NCBI RefSeq assembly: GCF_003481705.1
Contig: NZ_QULN01000003.1
Location: 62,001 to 126,000, forward strand
Reading direction: 5' to 3'
Length of the DNA stretch: 64,000 nucleotides
Origin: Butyricicoccus sp. OM04-18BH
Lineage (GTDB): Bacteria; Bacillota; Clostridia; Oscillospirales; Butyricicoccaceae
In this document: positions 12,508 to 20,489 of the stretch, piece after piece
Position numbering within the stretch: the first letter of the stretch is position 1
Layout of the letters: each line of letters opens with the position of its first letter
Notes under the pieces: generated by a model
Databases searched by the model: none
The model's input: the letters and a program-made list of their open reading frames with translations, nothing else
What the model was told of the DNA's origin: nothing
Position numbers and translations under genes: made by a program

Positions 12508-13189
12508 AATTCTGACTTCCCCCCTGACATGGATGTTCCTGTCCATCTTCTGCTACGCCATCGGCGTGGCGATCCAGCAGAAAACCGGCTCACCGCTGTG
12601 CAATCCGCTGCTGATCGCGTCCGTTCTCGTCGGCGTTCTGCTCATCGTGAGCGGCACGACGTACCAGACCTATGAGGAATCCGGTCAGCTGATCTCGTTC
12701 TTCCTGACGCCGGCGACCGTTGCGCTCGCCATTCCGATCTACCGCAAGCTCGATGTGCTGCTGCACAATCTGCTGCCCATCCTGCTCGGCGCGTTCGTCG
12801 GCTCGCTCGTATCCATCAGCAGCGTTATCCTGTTCAGCCATCTGTTCGGCCTCTCCGACGCCACCACCCGCTCACTCATTCCGAAGTCGGTCACGACCCC
12901 GATCGGCGTCGCGCTTGCGGATATGCTGGGCGGCGTGACCTCGATCACCGCGATTGCCATTGTCATCACGGGCATTTTCGGTGCTATTCTGCTGCCGACG
13001 TTTCTCAAGTGCATCGGCGTGCGCAATCCGATGCAGATGGGACTATCCATCGGCACGGCGGCGCATGCGGTCGGCACCTCGCGCGCGATCCAGCTCGGCG
13101 AGACCGAGGGCGCGATCAGCGGTCTTGCGATCGGCGTTGCCGGTCTGCTGACGGCGTTTATTGTTTCGGCGCTGTCGGTGTTTATGTAA
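12500..13189 (+). CDS. lrgB: LrgB family membrane protein
   Basis: A 229-residue polytopic membrane protein of the LrgB/CidB family. The conserved SVTTPIGVALAD-like segment and the later GTAAHAVGTSRAIQLGE segment are seen. A perfect AGGAGG lies nine bases before the GTG at 12500, inside the end of lrgA; this is a better start than the in-frame ATG at 12476. Together with LrgA it should form the antiholin-like or metabolite-transport pair. Repeat copy A begins one base after its stop codon. Confidence 0.9.
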   Translation: MTEILTSPLTWMFLSIFCYAIGVAIQQKTGSPLCNPLLIASVLVGVLLIVSGTTYQTYEESGQLISFFLTPATVALAIPIYRKLDVLLHNLLPILLGAFVGSLVSISSVILFSHLFGLSDATTRSLIPKSVTTPIGVALADMLGGVTSITAIAIVITGIFGAILLPTFLKCIGVRNPMQMGLSIGTAAHAVGTSRAIQLGETEGAISGLAIGVAGLLTAFIVSALSVFM

Positions 13190-13190
13190 A

Positions 13191-13733
13191 ATTGCCGCCG
13201 TCTGACGGCGGAGATGCCGGTGTTCACCGGCGGGAACAAGAGGGGACAGGACACCAGATATGGTTTCCTGTCCCCTCTTAACTCCCCTTACCTTCCTTTG
13301 CGCTGACACATCGGAGATGTGCAGCAAAACGGGGGGTTACGGGGGCTCGGTTCCGTGCGTCGGGCAAATTTTGGGACGCTTTCAGGCCCTGAGGTCAGCT
13401 TGCGTGATTTGCCGCGCATAACAGTGCGCGGCCAGACAGTGCAGGGCGTTTGTCTTGTGCTGCGAAAAGCTCCGCTTCGATCATGGGTGTGCCCTTGGAG
13501 CACCAGACGTCCCTGTGGGCCCCCCGCATTTCGCCGCGCGACCGCAGGGAGTCGCGGCGCAAAGGAGGGTTTGGGGGAGTCAAGAGGGGGCAAGGGAACC
13601 ATACGGTGCCCTTGCCCCCTTTTGTCTCCGCCGCCAGACGGCGGCAATGCCCGGTCTGCCCATCGGCAGCCATCTCTTGCCTCCGGCGGCAAGCCGCTGT
13701 ATCGGCAGAACCATTTCCCCTCTGCTGAGGGAA
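13191..13733. repeat. Long non-coding dispersed repeat, copy A, with nested terminal inverted repeats
   Basis: This fills most of the 637-bp gap between lrgB and the reductase-like gene. The core is 13191-13648. Its outer 23 bases (ATTGCCGCCG...) recur inverted at 13626-13648 with one mismatch, and the inversion continues imperfectly for about 90-100 bp. Each arm holds its own hairpin: 14-bp stem 13238-13251/13266-13279 and about 12-bp stem 13583-13620. A conserved tail runs to about 13733. A second copy is at 28704-29236. Reading frames are not conserved between copies, so it looks non-coding. Confidence 0.85.
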
Positions 13734-13743
13734 AAGAGAGAAA

Positions 13744-13772
13744 TTGCTTTTCCCTCTATCCTTTGGTATAAT
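13744..13772 (+). promoter_or_regulatory. sigma-A promoter for the reductase-like gene
   Basis: TTGCTT (13744-13749), 17-bp spacer, TATAAT (13767-13772), about 55 bp before the start codon and just beyond repeat copy A. Confidence 0.75.
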
Positions 13773-13826
13773 GATATATAGAGGATAATCGCCGCTTTCC
13801 CGCGGCGCGACAAGGAGGATACATCA

Positions 13827-14723
13827 ATGAGCATGAACGGCACGCTTCCGACCCCCGAGGACATCAAACGGGTCAAGGGACTCGGTTTCCTGCACGACAA
13901 AACCACGGCGGACTGCTTCAACGCGCGCGTCATCACGCGAAACGGCCGCCTTCAGCCGGACGAGATCCGCGCGATCGTAGACGCGGCAGAGAAGTTCGGC
14001 AGCGGCGAGATCGCCATGACCACCCGTCTGACCATCGAGGTGCAGCGCATCCCGTTCGCCAATATCGAGCCGTTCTGCGCCTTCCTCGCGGAGCACGGTC
14101 TTGAGACCGGCGGCACCGGCCCGAAGGTTCGCCCCATCGTCGCCTGCAAGGGCACGACCTGCCAGTACGGTCTGATCGACACGGTCGCGTTTTCGCGTAC
14201 CATCCACGAGCGCTTCTACAAGGGCTGGCACGACGTCAGGCTGCCGCACAAGTTCAAGATCGCCGTCGGCGGCTGCCCGAACAACTGCGTCAAGCCCGAT
14301 CTGAACGACCTTGGCGTCATCGGCCAGCGCGTGCCGTCGCACGACCTCTCCAAATGCCGCGGCTGCAAGGTCTGTCAGATCGAAAAGGCCTGCCCCATCG
14401 GCGCAAGCCGTCTGGGCGAGAGCAGACTCGACTGGAACGAGGATATGTGCAACCACTGCGGACGCTGTGTCGGCAAGTGCCCGTTCGGCGTTGTCGGCGA
14501 GGAAAAGCGCGGCTACGCGGTCTATATCGGCGGCCGCTGGGGCAAGCGCACTGCGCAGGGCCGTATGCTCGCGCACGTATTTACGAGCGAGGAGGAAGTG
14601 CTCGAGGTCATCGAGCGTGCCCTCACCCTGTTCCGCGACGAGGGCAGCGCCGGTGAGCGTTTCTCGGACACAGTAAACCGTCTCGGCTTCGAAAACGTCC
14701 AGAACCGTCTGCTCGGCAGATAA
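13827..14723 (+). CDS. Siroheme/4Fe-4S nitrite/sulfite reductase-like protein with ferredoxin domain
   Basis: A 298-residue protein. Residues 1-100 resemble the ferredoxin-like half of nitrite/sulfite reductases (GSGEIAMTTRLTIEVQRIP). A cysteine set for the siroheme-coupled cluster follows: C107 and C112, then GGCPNNC with C150 and C154. A two-cluster ferredoxin insert comes next (C177, C180, C183, C189; C208, C211, C214, C218). The architecture is that of AsrC-type sulfite reductase subunits, but it stands alone with no AsrA/AsrB. The first cysteine pair is spaced CxxxxC, one residue shorter than usual. Substrate unknown. AAGGAGG precedes the ATG. Confidence 0.8.
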   Translation: MSMNGTLPTPEDIKRVKGLGFLHDKTTADCFNARVITRNGRLQPDEIRAIVDAAEKFGSGEIAMTTRLTIEVQRIPFANIEPFCAFLAEHGLETGGTGPKVRPIVACKGTTCQYGLIDTVAFSRTIHERFYKGWHDVRLPHKFKIAVGGCPNNCVKPDLNDLGVIGQRVPSHDLSKCRGCKVCQIEKACPIGASRLGESRLDWNEDMCNHCGRCVGKCPFGVVGEEKRGYAVYIGGRWGKRTAQGRMLAHVFTSEEEVLEVIERALTLFRDEGSAGERFSDTVNRLGFENVQNRLLGR

Positions 14724-14745
14724 AACTACATAAATATGCAGCAAA

Positions 14746-14776
14746 ACGGCACGCCAAAGGCGTGCCGTTTCTGTTT
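14746..14776 (+). terminator. Intrinsic terminator after reductase-like gene
   Basis: ACGGCACGCC, an AAA loop and GGCGTGCCGT form a 10-bp perfect stem followed by TTCTGTTTT, 22 bp after the stop codon. Confidence 0.9.
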
Positions 14777-14804
14777 TCAGTAAAATTCATGTTCGCGATG
14801 CTGA

Positions 14805-14888
14805 AACAGCCGCGCGCCAGCGCACATGAAACAGCATTTGCGCAGCGAATCACGGCTTATCGGAAAAACGAAGTTTTTCGACAGTCTT
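14805..14888 (-). repeat. Dispersed hairpin module (truncated copy)
   Basis: Related, on the minus strand, to modules at 23592-23755 and 62001-62178. It holds the small hairpin ATTTGC-GCA-GCGAAT (14836-14850, one G-T pair) and GAAAAAC-GAA-GTTTTTC before GACAGTC at its right end. The right hairpin abuts the thiC stop and may act as its terminator. Confidence 0.6.
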
Positions 14889-16210
14889 TAGCAGCTGCCC
14901 TTTTCCGAGCAGAACTCTACCTTTTTCCCTTCAAGGATCATGTTCGTCGTGCGAACGGCGCACATCTTGCCGCACATCGAGCAGGTATGACGCTCGGTCG
15001 GCGGAACCTGTTCATAAAAGCGCTGCGCCTTTTCCGGGTCGAGCGCAAGCGCAAACTGCGCCGGCCAGTCCAGCTTGTGGCGCGCCTCCGCCATCGCATT
15101 ATCACGGTCGCGCGCGCCCGGCAGGCCGAGGGCAATATCCGCCGCGTGTGCTGCGATCTTGCTCGCGACGATGCCCTCACGGACGTCATTCTCGTCCGGC
15201 AGGCGCAGGTGCTCGGCCGGAGTGACGTAGCACAGGAAGTTCGCGCCTGCCTGCGCCGCGATCGCGCCGCCGATGGCCGAGGTGATATGGTCATAGCCGG
15301 GGGCAATATCCGTGACGAGCGGCCCGAGCACATAGAACGGTGCGCCGTGGCAGATGCGCTTTTCCATCTGCATATTCGCCGCAATCTCGTTCATCGCCAT
15401 GTGGCCGGGACCCTCGATCATGACCTGCACGTCCTTGTCCCACGCACGCTTCGCAAGGTTCCCAAGCTCGATCAGCTCACTGATCTGACCGGCGTCGGAG
15501 GCATCGTCGATGCAGCCGGGACGGAGCGCGTCACCGAGCGAGATGGTCACGTCGTAGCGGCGCAGGATGTCCAGAACATCGTCGTAATACTCGAAGAACG
15601 GGTTTTCGTTGCCCGTCATCTGCATCCACGCGAACAGCAGCGAGCCGCCGCGCGAGACGATGTTCATTTTTCGTCCCTCGCGCATGAAGGCCTCGACCGC
15701 GCGTCGGTTGATGCCTGCGTGAATGGTCATGAAGTCCACGCCCTCCTGCGCGTGCGCCTCAACGACGCGGAGGAAGTCCTGCGCGGTGATCTCGAGCAAA
15801 TCCTTCTCAAGATAGCCGATCGCGTCGTACATCGGCACCGTGCCGATCATGGCAGGCGACATATCGATGAGCTGTTTGCGGAACGTGTTGGTCTTGCCGT
15901 AGTTGGACAGATCCATAATGGATTCCGCGCCCATGTCGATGGCCATGCGCACCTTGCGCAGCTCCATCTCATAGTCCTTGCAGTCGCCCGAAATGCCGAG
16001 ATTGACGTTGATCTTGACGTGGGTTCCGTCGCCGACCGCTTCCGCGGACAGGCTTTTGTGGTTGATGTTCGCCGGAATCGCAATCGTACCCTTTGCGACT
16101 CGTTCCATGATGAACTCGACCGGGCGGTTCTCCTTGCGGGCGACCGTCTCGATCTCCGGCGTGACGATGCCGCGCTTCGCGGCATCCATCTGCGTTGCAT
16201 AATTTCTCAT
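14888..16210 (-). CDS. thiC: Phosphomethylpyrimidine synthase ThiC
   Basis: A 440-residue radical-SAM enzyme converting aminoimidazole ribotide to hydroxymethylpyrimidine phosphate for thiamine. The atypical cluster motif [11 protein letters not shown] with CxxCxxxxC spacing is near the C-terminus (about residue 415), as in all ThiC. The body contains the family blocks [20 protein letters not shown] and [11 protein letters not shown]. It lacks the long N-terminal extension of E. coli ThiC, as clostridial forms do. AAGGAG lies 11 bases before the ATG. A 371-bp hairpin-rich gap separates it from thiH. Confidence 0.97.
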   Translation of the reverse strand: MRNYATQMDAAKRGIVTPEIETVARKENRPVEFIMERVAKGTIAIPANINHKSLSAEAVGDGTHVKINVNLGISGDCKDYEMELRKVRMAIDMGAESIMDLSNYGKTNTFRKQLIDMSPAMIGTVPMYDAIGYLEKDLLEITAQDFLRVVEAHAQEGVDFMTIHAGINRRAVEAFMREGRKMNIVSRGGSLLFAWMQMTGNENPFFEYYDDVLDILRRYDVTISLGDALRPGCIDDASDAGQISELIELGNLAKRAWDKDVQVMIEGPGHMAMNEIAANMQMEKRICHGAPFYVLGPLVTDIAPGYDHITSAIGGAIAAQAGANFLCYVTPAEHLRLPDENDVREGIVASKIAAHAADIALGLPGARDRDNAMAEARHKLDWPAQFALALDPEKAQRFYEQVPPTERHTCSMCGKMCAVRTTNMILEGKKVEFCSEKGSC

Positions 16211-16337
16211 GGTTACTGATACTCCTTGAAGTGAAATTTATTGCTTCCGGAGCACGGCGTTTTCCGACGCATCGAGGCATGCGGTGCGCTCTGTCCTGAT
16301 GCGTCCGCCGCGCTTCGGCGGCAGGCATTTAGCTTCC

Positions 16338-16552
16338 AAGGGGGACGCTGTCCCCCTTAGATACCGAACAAGTTCCCAGGGAAACTTGTCCGGATATCCC
16401 CCTCTCGTTTGCACAGCAAACGAGGCCGCGCCGCGGCGGCGCGGGCATCGGTATCAAAGTCCGGCAAAGCTGGACTTTGATAGGGAATTTTACGCGGCGC
16501 TCTGCGGAGCGCCTGTTCTGCCTGTTTCGCCGAAGGCGAAATGCGGCAGAAA
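16338..16552. repeat. Array of six hairpins in the thiH-thiC gap
   Basis: The 371-bp gap has no gene. It contains a run of perfect or near-perfect hairpins: 16338-16358 (9 bp, GCT loop), 16368-16389 (one bulge), 16404-16424 (9 bp, ACA loop), 16452-16482 (11 bp plus inner GC-AAA-GC), 16496-16513 (7 bp) and 16525-16541 (7 bp, GAA loop) nested in an outer TTCTGCC/GGCAGAA stem. None has a T-run typical of a terminator. I looked for a TPP aptamer here and found none. Confidence 0.75.
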
Positions 16553-16581
16553 AATCCGCGGCTTATGCACGATGCGCAGCT

Positions 16582-17772
16582 TTATACGTACAGATAGTCG
16601 GCCATTACGGGCTGGAGACCGTGCTCGCAGATTGCGTTATAGACCTCGTCGACCGAGCGGCCGTCCGAAATCTCGAACTGCTCGTCGCCCTTCTCCTCAC
16701 CCGAATGGCCGCCGATACCGACATCAACGCCTGCGGAAATCTTGGTCGCGGCGATGCCGATGATGTTGTCGCGGAAACCGGCGCGCTCGCGCGTCGAGAT
16801 CGTGATGGAGGCGTAGGGCATGAAGATGCGGTACGCGCAGACGACCTGCAGGAGCTGCGGCTCGTGAACGTCCTTCGGGTTAATCTTGTCGTTATTGATG
16901 ATCGGACGCAGGCGCGGACAGGAGAACGCGATCTCTGCGTGCGGATACTTGCGCTGAAGCAGGTAGGCGTGCAGACCGGTCGCGAAGGCATCCTTGCGGA
17001 AGTCGGACAGACCGAGCAGCGCCGCGAAGCCGACGCCGCGCATGCCGCCCATGATGGCGCGCTCCTGCGCGTTCAGACGGTACGGGAAAATGCGCTTGTG
17101 ACCGCCGAGATGCAGGGTTTTGTACTTCTGGTCATCATAGGTCTCCTGGAATACGGTGACGTAGTCCACGCCGCATTCGTGCAGATAAGCGTACTCGTCC
17201 ACGTTCAGCGGATAGATCTCGATGCCGATGACGCGGAAATACTTGCGCGCCAGCTTGACCGCTTCGCCGATGTAGGACACCGGCGACATGGCGCGGCTCT
17301 CGCCGGTCAGCAGCAGAATTTCCTGCAGGCCGGTCTCCGCGATGGCCTTGAGCTCCTGCTCGATCTCGTCCATGTCGAGTTTCGCGCGGCGGATCTTGTT
17401 ATGGCAGTTGAAGCCGCAGTAAATGCAGTAGTTTTCGCAGTAATTTGCGATGTAGAGCGGCGTGAACATCTGCACCGAGTTGCCGAAATGCTTGCGCGTT
17501 TCCAGCTGCGCACGCTGCGCCATCTGCTCGAGGAACGGCAGGGCGGCAGGAGACAGCAGCGCCGCGAAATCCTCGGGCGAGAGAACGTCCTTGCGGAGCG
17601 CGCGCAGAACGTCAGCTGCGGTATAGGCATCCGCGTCGTAGGCGTTCATGCGCGAGATGACCTCATCCTGGATTTCCGATCCGATGTTGTCCATGCCCGG
17701 CTGATAGGCCATATGGTCGGTCTCGGCGGTAATATATTTTGCGGAGATGATCTCCGTTTTTTCGTTTTCCAT
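16582..17772 (-). CDS. thiH: 2-iminoacetate synthase ThiH
   Basis: A 396-residue radical-SAM tyrosine lyase giving dehydroglycine for thiazole formation. The CxxxCxxC motif is CENYCIYC, followed by GFNCHNKIRRAKL, as in ThiH. It stands 24 bp after thiG and supplies that enzyme's substrate. Its presence instead of the oxygen-dependent glycine oxidase ThiO fits an anaerobe. Confidence 0.96.
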   Translation of the reverse strand: MENEKTEIISAKYITAETDHMAYQPGMDNIGSEIQDEVISRMNAYDADAYTAADVLRALRKDVLSPEDFAALLSPAALPFLEQMAQRAQLETRKHFGNSVQMFTPLYIANYCENYCIYCGFNCHNKIRRAKLDMDEIEQELKAIAETGLQEILLLTGESRAMSPVSYIGEAVKLARKYFRVIGIEIYPLNVDEYAYLHECGVDYVTVFQETYDDQKYKTLHLGGHKRIFPYRLNAQERAIMGGMRGVGFAALLGLSDFRKDAFATGLHAYLLQRKYPHAEIAFSCPRLRPIINNDKINPKDVHEPQLLQVVCAYRIFMPYASITISTRERAGFRDNIIGIAATKISAGVDVGIGGHSGEEKGDEQFEISDGRSVDEVYNAICEHGLQPVMADYLYV

Positions 17773-17796
17773 GACAAATACCCTTCTTTTCCCTAA

Positions 17797-18561
17797 TCAG
17801 TCCTGTAAAAATCCGGTCAGCGGAGACGAGGCGGACGCGGTTTCACGTACACGGCCCAGACCGGCAAGATAGGCCGCGCGGCCTGCCTCGATGGCCTTCT
17901 TGAACGCCTCAGCCATTGCCGGGATGTCGCCCGCGGTCGCGATGGCGGTGTTCGCCATGATGGCCGCCGCGCCCATCTCCATCGCCTCGCACGCCTGCGA
18001 CGGACGGCCGATGCCGGCGTCAACGATGATCGGGAGATCGATCTCGTCGATGAGGATCTTGATGAAATCGCGCGTTGCGAGACCCTTATTCGTGCCGATC
18101 GGAGCCGCGAGCGGCATGATGCAGGCCGCGCCCGCATTCACGAGATCGCGCGCCGCGTACAGATCGGGGTACATATACGGCATGACGACAAAGCCCTCCT
18201 TTGCGAGGATCTCGGTCGCGCGGATGGTCTCCTGATTGTCCGGGAGCAGGTACTTGCTGTCGCGCATGATCTCGATCTTCACGAAATCGCCGCAGCCGCA
18301 CTCGCGCGACAGACGGGCAATGCGGACGGCCTCGTCCGCGGTGCGTGCGCCCGAGGTGTTCGGCAGCAGGGTCACGCCCTCAGGGATGTAGTCGAGGATG
18401 TTCGCCGTGCCGCCCTGATTGGCGCGGCGGAGCGCCAGCGTGATGATCTCCGCGCCTGCGTTCTTGACGGCGGCGTTGATGAGTTCGAGCGAGTATTTGC
18501 CCGAACCGAGGATGAAGCGGCTGTTAAATTCGTGTCCGCCGAGAATCAGCTTGTCTGTCAT
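17797..18561 (-). CDS. thiG: Thiazole synthase ThiG
   Basis: A 254-residue TIM-barrel enzyme that condenses deoxyxylulose phosphate, dehydroglycine and ThiS-thiocarboxylate into the thiazole phosphate. Seen: N-terminal [14 protein letters not shown], the Schiff-base lysine region (DFVKIEIM) and phosphate-binding [23 protein letters not shown] precedes the ATG. The mscL gene diverges from its upstream side, so thiGHC either has its own promoter or is reached by transcripts reading antisense through mscL. Confidence 0.97.
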   Translation of the reverse strand: MTDKLILGGHEFNSRFILGSGKYSLELINAAVKNAGAEIITLALRRANQGGTANILDYIPEGVTLLPNTSGARTADEAVRIARLSRECGCGDFVKIEIMRDSKYLLPDNQETIRATEILAKEGFVVMPYMYPDLYAARDLVNAGAACIMPLAAPIGTNKGLATRDFIKILIDEIDLPIIVDAGIGRPSQACEAMEMGAAAIMANTAIATAGDIPAMAEAFKKAIEAGRAAYLAGLGRVRETASASSPLTGFLQD

Positions 18562-18582
18562 AATAAAAATCTCCTTTTGTGT

Positions 18583-18602
18583 CTTGACCCGTCACGGTCA
18601 AG
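18583..18602. promoter_or_regulatory. Inverted repeat and promoter in thiG-mscL divergent region
   Basis: CTTGACC and GGTCAAG (18583-18589, 18596-18602) form a 7-bp dyad. Its left arm contains TTGACC, which with a 17-bp spacer reaches TAAACT (18607-18612), a plausible promoter for mscL. A protein bound here could affect both divergent genes. Confidence 0.45.
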
Positions 18603-18641
18603 CATGTAAACTAAGGTTAATAATGTAAACGGGGTGAAAAA

Positions 18642-19055
18642 ATGAAAAAGTTTCTCGAAGAATTCAAGGCCTTCGCGCTGCGCGGCAACGTGATGGACAT
18701 GGCGATCGGTGTTATCATCGGCGGTGCGTTCACGACCATTGTGACTTCGCTGACCGAAAACCTCATCAACCCGATCCTCGGTCTCGCCGGCGGCACGGAT
18801 CTGAGCGGTTTTGTGCTCAGCCTCGGCGGCATCGAACTCCGCTACGGGGCATTCCTGACCTCGGTCATCAACTTCCTCATCATGGCGCTCGTGCTGTTCT
18901 GCCTGCTCAAGGCGGTCAACAAGCTGCTCTCCATCGGAAAGAAGCCCGAAGCGCCCGCCGCACCGACCACGAAGAAGTGCCCGTTCTGCTGCTCCGAGAT
19001 CCCGATCGCAGCCGTCAAGTGCGCACACTGCGGTTCGGATCAGCCCGAGGAATAA
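18642..19055 (+). CDS. mscL: Large-conductance mechanosensitive channel MscL with zinc-ribbon tail
   Basis: A 137-residue MscL. The N-terminal FKAFALRGNVMDMAIGVIIGGAFTTIV-type block (first 35 residues), transmembrane helix 1 (about 16-40) and helix 2 (about 70-92) define the pentameric osmotic safety valve. A C-terminal zinc ribbon (C113, C116, C127, C130) replaces the usual charged helix, as seen in many clostridial MscL proteins. It is inserted on the plus strand between minus-strand thiF and thiG. GGGGTG precedes the ATG. Confidence 0.95.
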   Translation: MKKFLEEFKAFALRGNVMDMAIGVIIGGAFTTIVTSLTENLINPILGLAGGTDLSGFVLSLGGIELRYGAFLTSVINFLIMALVLFCLLKAVNKLLSIGKKPEAPAAPTTKKCPFCCSEIPIAAVKCAHCGSDQPEE

Positions 19056-19072
19056 ATAATATAGCCGTGCAA

Positions 19073-19101
19073 GGGGCGAACCGGTTGGTTCGCCCTTTTT
19101 G
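19073..19101 (+). terminator. Intrinsic terminator after mscL
   Basis: GGGCGAACC-GGTT-GGTTCGCCC followed by TTTTTG. On the opposite strand no T-run follows, so minus-strand readthrough from thiF is not obviously blocked. Confidence 0.9.
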
Positions 19102-19107
19102 TCTGTG

Positions 19108-19743
19108 TTACGGCTCTGTCTCGCCGATGAGCAGGCGCAGCACCATCGTGCCCTCGTGCGCCGAGCAGACCGCAACGCGCGGCGCCATCAGACCGAGACC
19201 GTCCGCCACGTCGCTCTTGCCGTCGCCGCACAGGTACAAATGGCCGAAGCGCTTTTCCGTGCGGATGAGGTTCGCGGAGCCGTAGCCTGCCATGCCGCTG
19301 CCCGAAACGAGCGGCTTGTCCGGCAGCTGCGTAAGAACGTTTTCGATCAGCATCGCCTTCTGATCCGGCTTGTCGAACGCTTCTACAATGACGTCGCACT
19401 CAGAAAACAGCCGCTTCACGTTCGCCGGGATCACGCGCTCGGTATAGGTCTCGTAGTTCAGATACGGATTGATGGCCTCGAGCTGCTCGACGAGCGCAAG
19501 CGTCTTCGGCACGCCGAGATCCTTCATCGTGTAGTGCTGTCGGTTGAGGTTGGTGATGTCCACGACATCGAAATCCACAAGGATCATATGTCCGATGCCG
19601 AGACGTGCGAGGAACACGGCGAGATTGGAACCGAGTCCGCCGAGTCCTGCGATGCCGACGGTCGCGCCGTCGAGCTTTTTCTGTATCTCCGCGCCGTGCC
19701 GTTCGACAAGCGCATCATGCAGCTGTTCTTTCGTTAAAATCAT
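19108..19743 (-). CDS. thiF: ThiS adenylyltransferase ThiF (family 2)
   Basis: A 211-residue E1-like enzyme that adenylates the C-terminus of ThiS. The nucleotide-binding GLGGLGSNLAVFLARLGIG is near residue 30, and the downstream DFDVVDITNLNRQ segment binds ATP and magnesium. No CxxC zinc pairs are seen, consistent with the shorter family-2 form. The start at 19743 is chosen for AGGAGA upstream and the MILTKEQL N-terminus. Confidence 0.93.
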   Translation of the reverse strand: MILTKEQLHDALVERHGAEIQKKLDGATVGIAGLGGLGSNLAVFLARLGIGHMILVDFDVVDITNLNRQHYTMKDLGVPKTLALVEQLEAINPYLNYETYTERVIPANVKRLFSECDVIVEAFDKPDQKAMLIENVLTQLPDKPLVSGSGMAGYGSANLIRTEKRFGHLYLCGDGKSDVADGLGLMAPRVAVCSAHEGTMVLRLLIGETEP

Positions 19744-19828
19744 GTAGGTTCTCCTGTCCTTCGTGCGCAGAAACGCGGAACAAAGCGCTTTTTCTGTCCG
19801 AGCGGCTAAATGCCCTCCGTTTCCCTGC

Positions 19829-20055
19829 TCCCGCGCGGAAGCGCGCATTAAATAGAATTTGCAAAGCAAATTCAAAAAAACCGGGAGCATGGCCCAGGCC
19901 ACCCTCTCTTGCCGCTGCGCGGCAATTCACCTTGTGTATCACGGTTTTTTTACAAGTGAGAACTCTGTGTGCCGCCTGCGACGCGCAGAGTTCTCCGGGT
20001 CGTATCCGCATTCATGCGGTACGACCCCTCTCGCCTGAAAGCTCGCTTTCAGGCG
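19829..20055. repeat. Hairpin array and module copy in the thiF-thiS gap
   Basis: The 318-bp gap contains no gene. At 19829-19915 (minus orientation) is a copy of the dispersed module with hairpin GAATTTGC-AAA-GCAAATTC (19855-19873). Beyond it are three more perfect or near-perfect stems: 19958-19967/19986-19995 (10 bp), 19997-20027 (8 bp plus inner CCGCAT/ATGCGG) and 20032-20055 (11 bp, TC loop). Confidence 0.75.
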
Positions 20056-20061
20056 AAGCAA

Positions 20062-20256
20062 TCAGCCGCCGCCCACGAAGCACACGACCTCGAGATGGTC
20101 TGCATCGGTCAGCTTTTCCTCCGCGAAGGCCGCCCGCGGTACGATGCTGCCGTTTTTCTCGACGGCAACGCGCTGCGGATCGTGTCCCAGCTCGCGAAGC
20201 AGACCCAGCACCGTGCCCTCCTGCGGAAGCGAGCGCTCTTCTCCGTTTACCTTCAT
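20062..20256 (-). CDS. thiS: Sulfur carrier protein ThiS
   Basis: A 64-residue ubiquitin-like protein ending in Gly-Gly-Gly, where the terminal glycine is thiocarboxylated to deliver sulfur to ThiG. The N-terminus MKVNGEERSLPQEGTVLGLL and the VVCFVGGG end are typical. It is the first gene behind the TPP riboswitch. Confidence 0.93.
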   Translation of the reverse strand: MKVNGEERSLPQEGTVLGLLRELGHDPQRVAVEKNGSIVPRAAFAEEKLTDADHLEVVCFVGGG

Positions 20257-20302
20257 GATGATCCTTCCTTTCCATGGCGCTGCATATGTTTTTGCAGCAA
20301 AA

Positions 20303-20340
20303 AATGCCCCGGTCTACCATTGCGGTAAAACCGGGGCATT
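20303..20340 (-). terminator. Rho-independent terminator, expression platform of the TPP riboswitch
   Basis: AATGCCCCGGT pairs with ACCGGGGCATT, followed on the minus strand by TTTTGC. It sits between the aptamer and thiS, consistent with ligand-induced premature termination. Confidence 0.85.
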
Positions 20341-20357
20341 GAATTTCGATTGATGCG

Positions 20358-20445
20358 ACAGCTTCCCTACGATGGTACTAACCAACAGGTTCAAAAGGTT
20401 AGGCTCTCGCCCTCTCAGCCGCTCATCACGGCACCCTTGCTTGCA
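20358..20445 (-). ncRNA. TPP riboswitch (THI element)
   Basis: On the minus strand the leader contains the conserved pieces in order: GGGTGCC near the 5' end, GGCTGAGAGGG, then CTAACCTTTTGAACCTG and ACCATCGTAGGGAAG. These are the pyrimidine- and pyrophosphate-sensing segments of the TPP aptamer. It has a promoter just upstream and a terminator just downstream, and precedes thiS-thiF. Confidence 0.95.
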
Positions 20446-20450
20446 CGTTC

Positions 20451-20479
20451 AGTATAGGACGCGCGGCGCGATTTGTCAA
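20451..20479 (-). promoter_or_regulatory. Strong sigma-A promoter for the thi leader
   Basis: Minus-strand TTGACA (20474-20479), exactly 17 bp, TATACT (20451-20456), ending about 6 bp before the aptamer. Confidence 0.9.
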
Positions 20480-20489
20480 GAAAAATTTA

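Noticed and set aside
13191..13733. Insertion sequence with transposase
   Set aside because: Terminal inverted repeats exist, but no transposase reading frame lies within or beside the element, and no target duplication could be recognised.
13288..13771. Open frames inside repeat copy A (and counterparts in copy B)
   Set aside because: A few peptides are shared (for example DVWCSKGT), but the frame breaks at different places in the two copies and there is no ribosome site. Conservation follows the base pairing, not the codons.
16338..16552. CRISPR array
   Set aside because: The hairpins differ in sequence and spacing and there are no repeated units with unique spacers, nor cas genes in the window.
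16211..16581. A TPP riboswitch directly upstream of thiC
   Set aside because: The CTGAGA and GAACCTG segments are absent on either strand; the only TPP aptamer is at 20358-20445.
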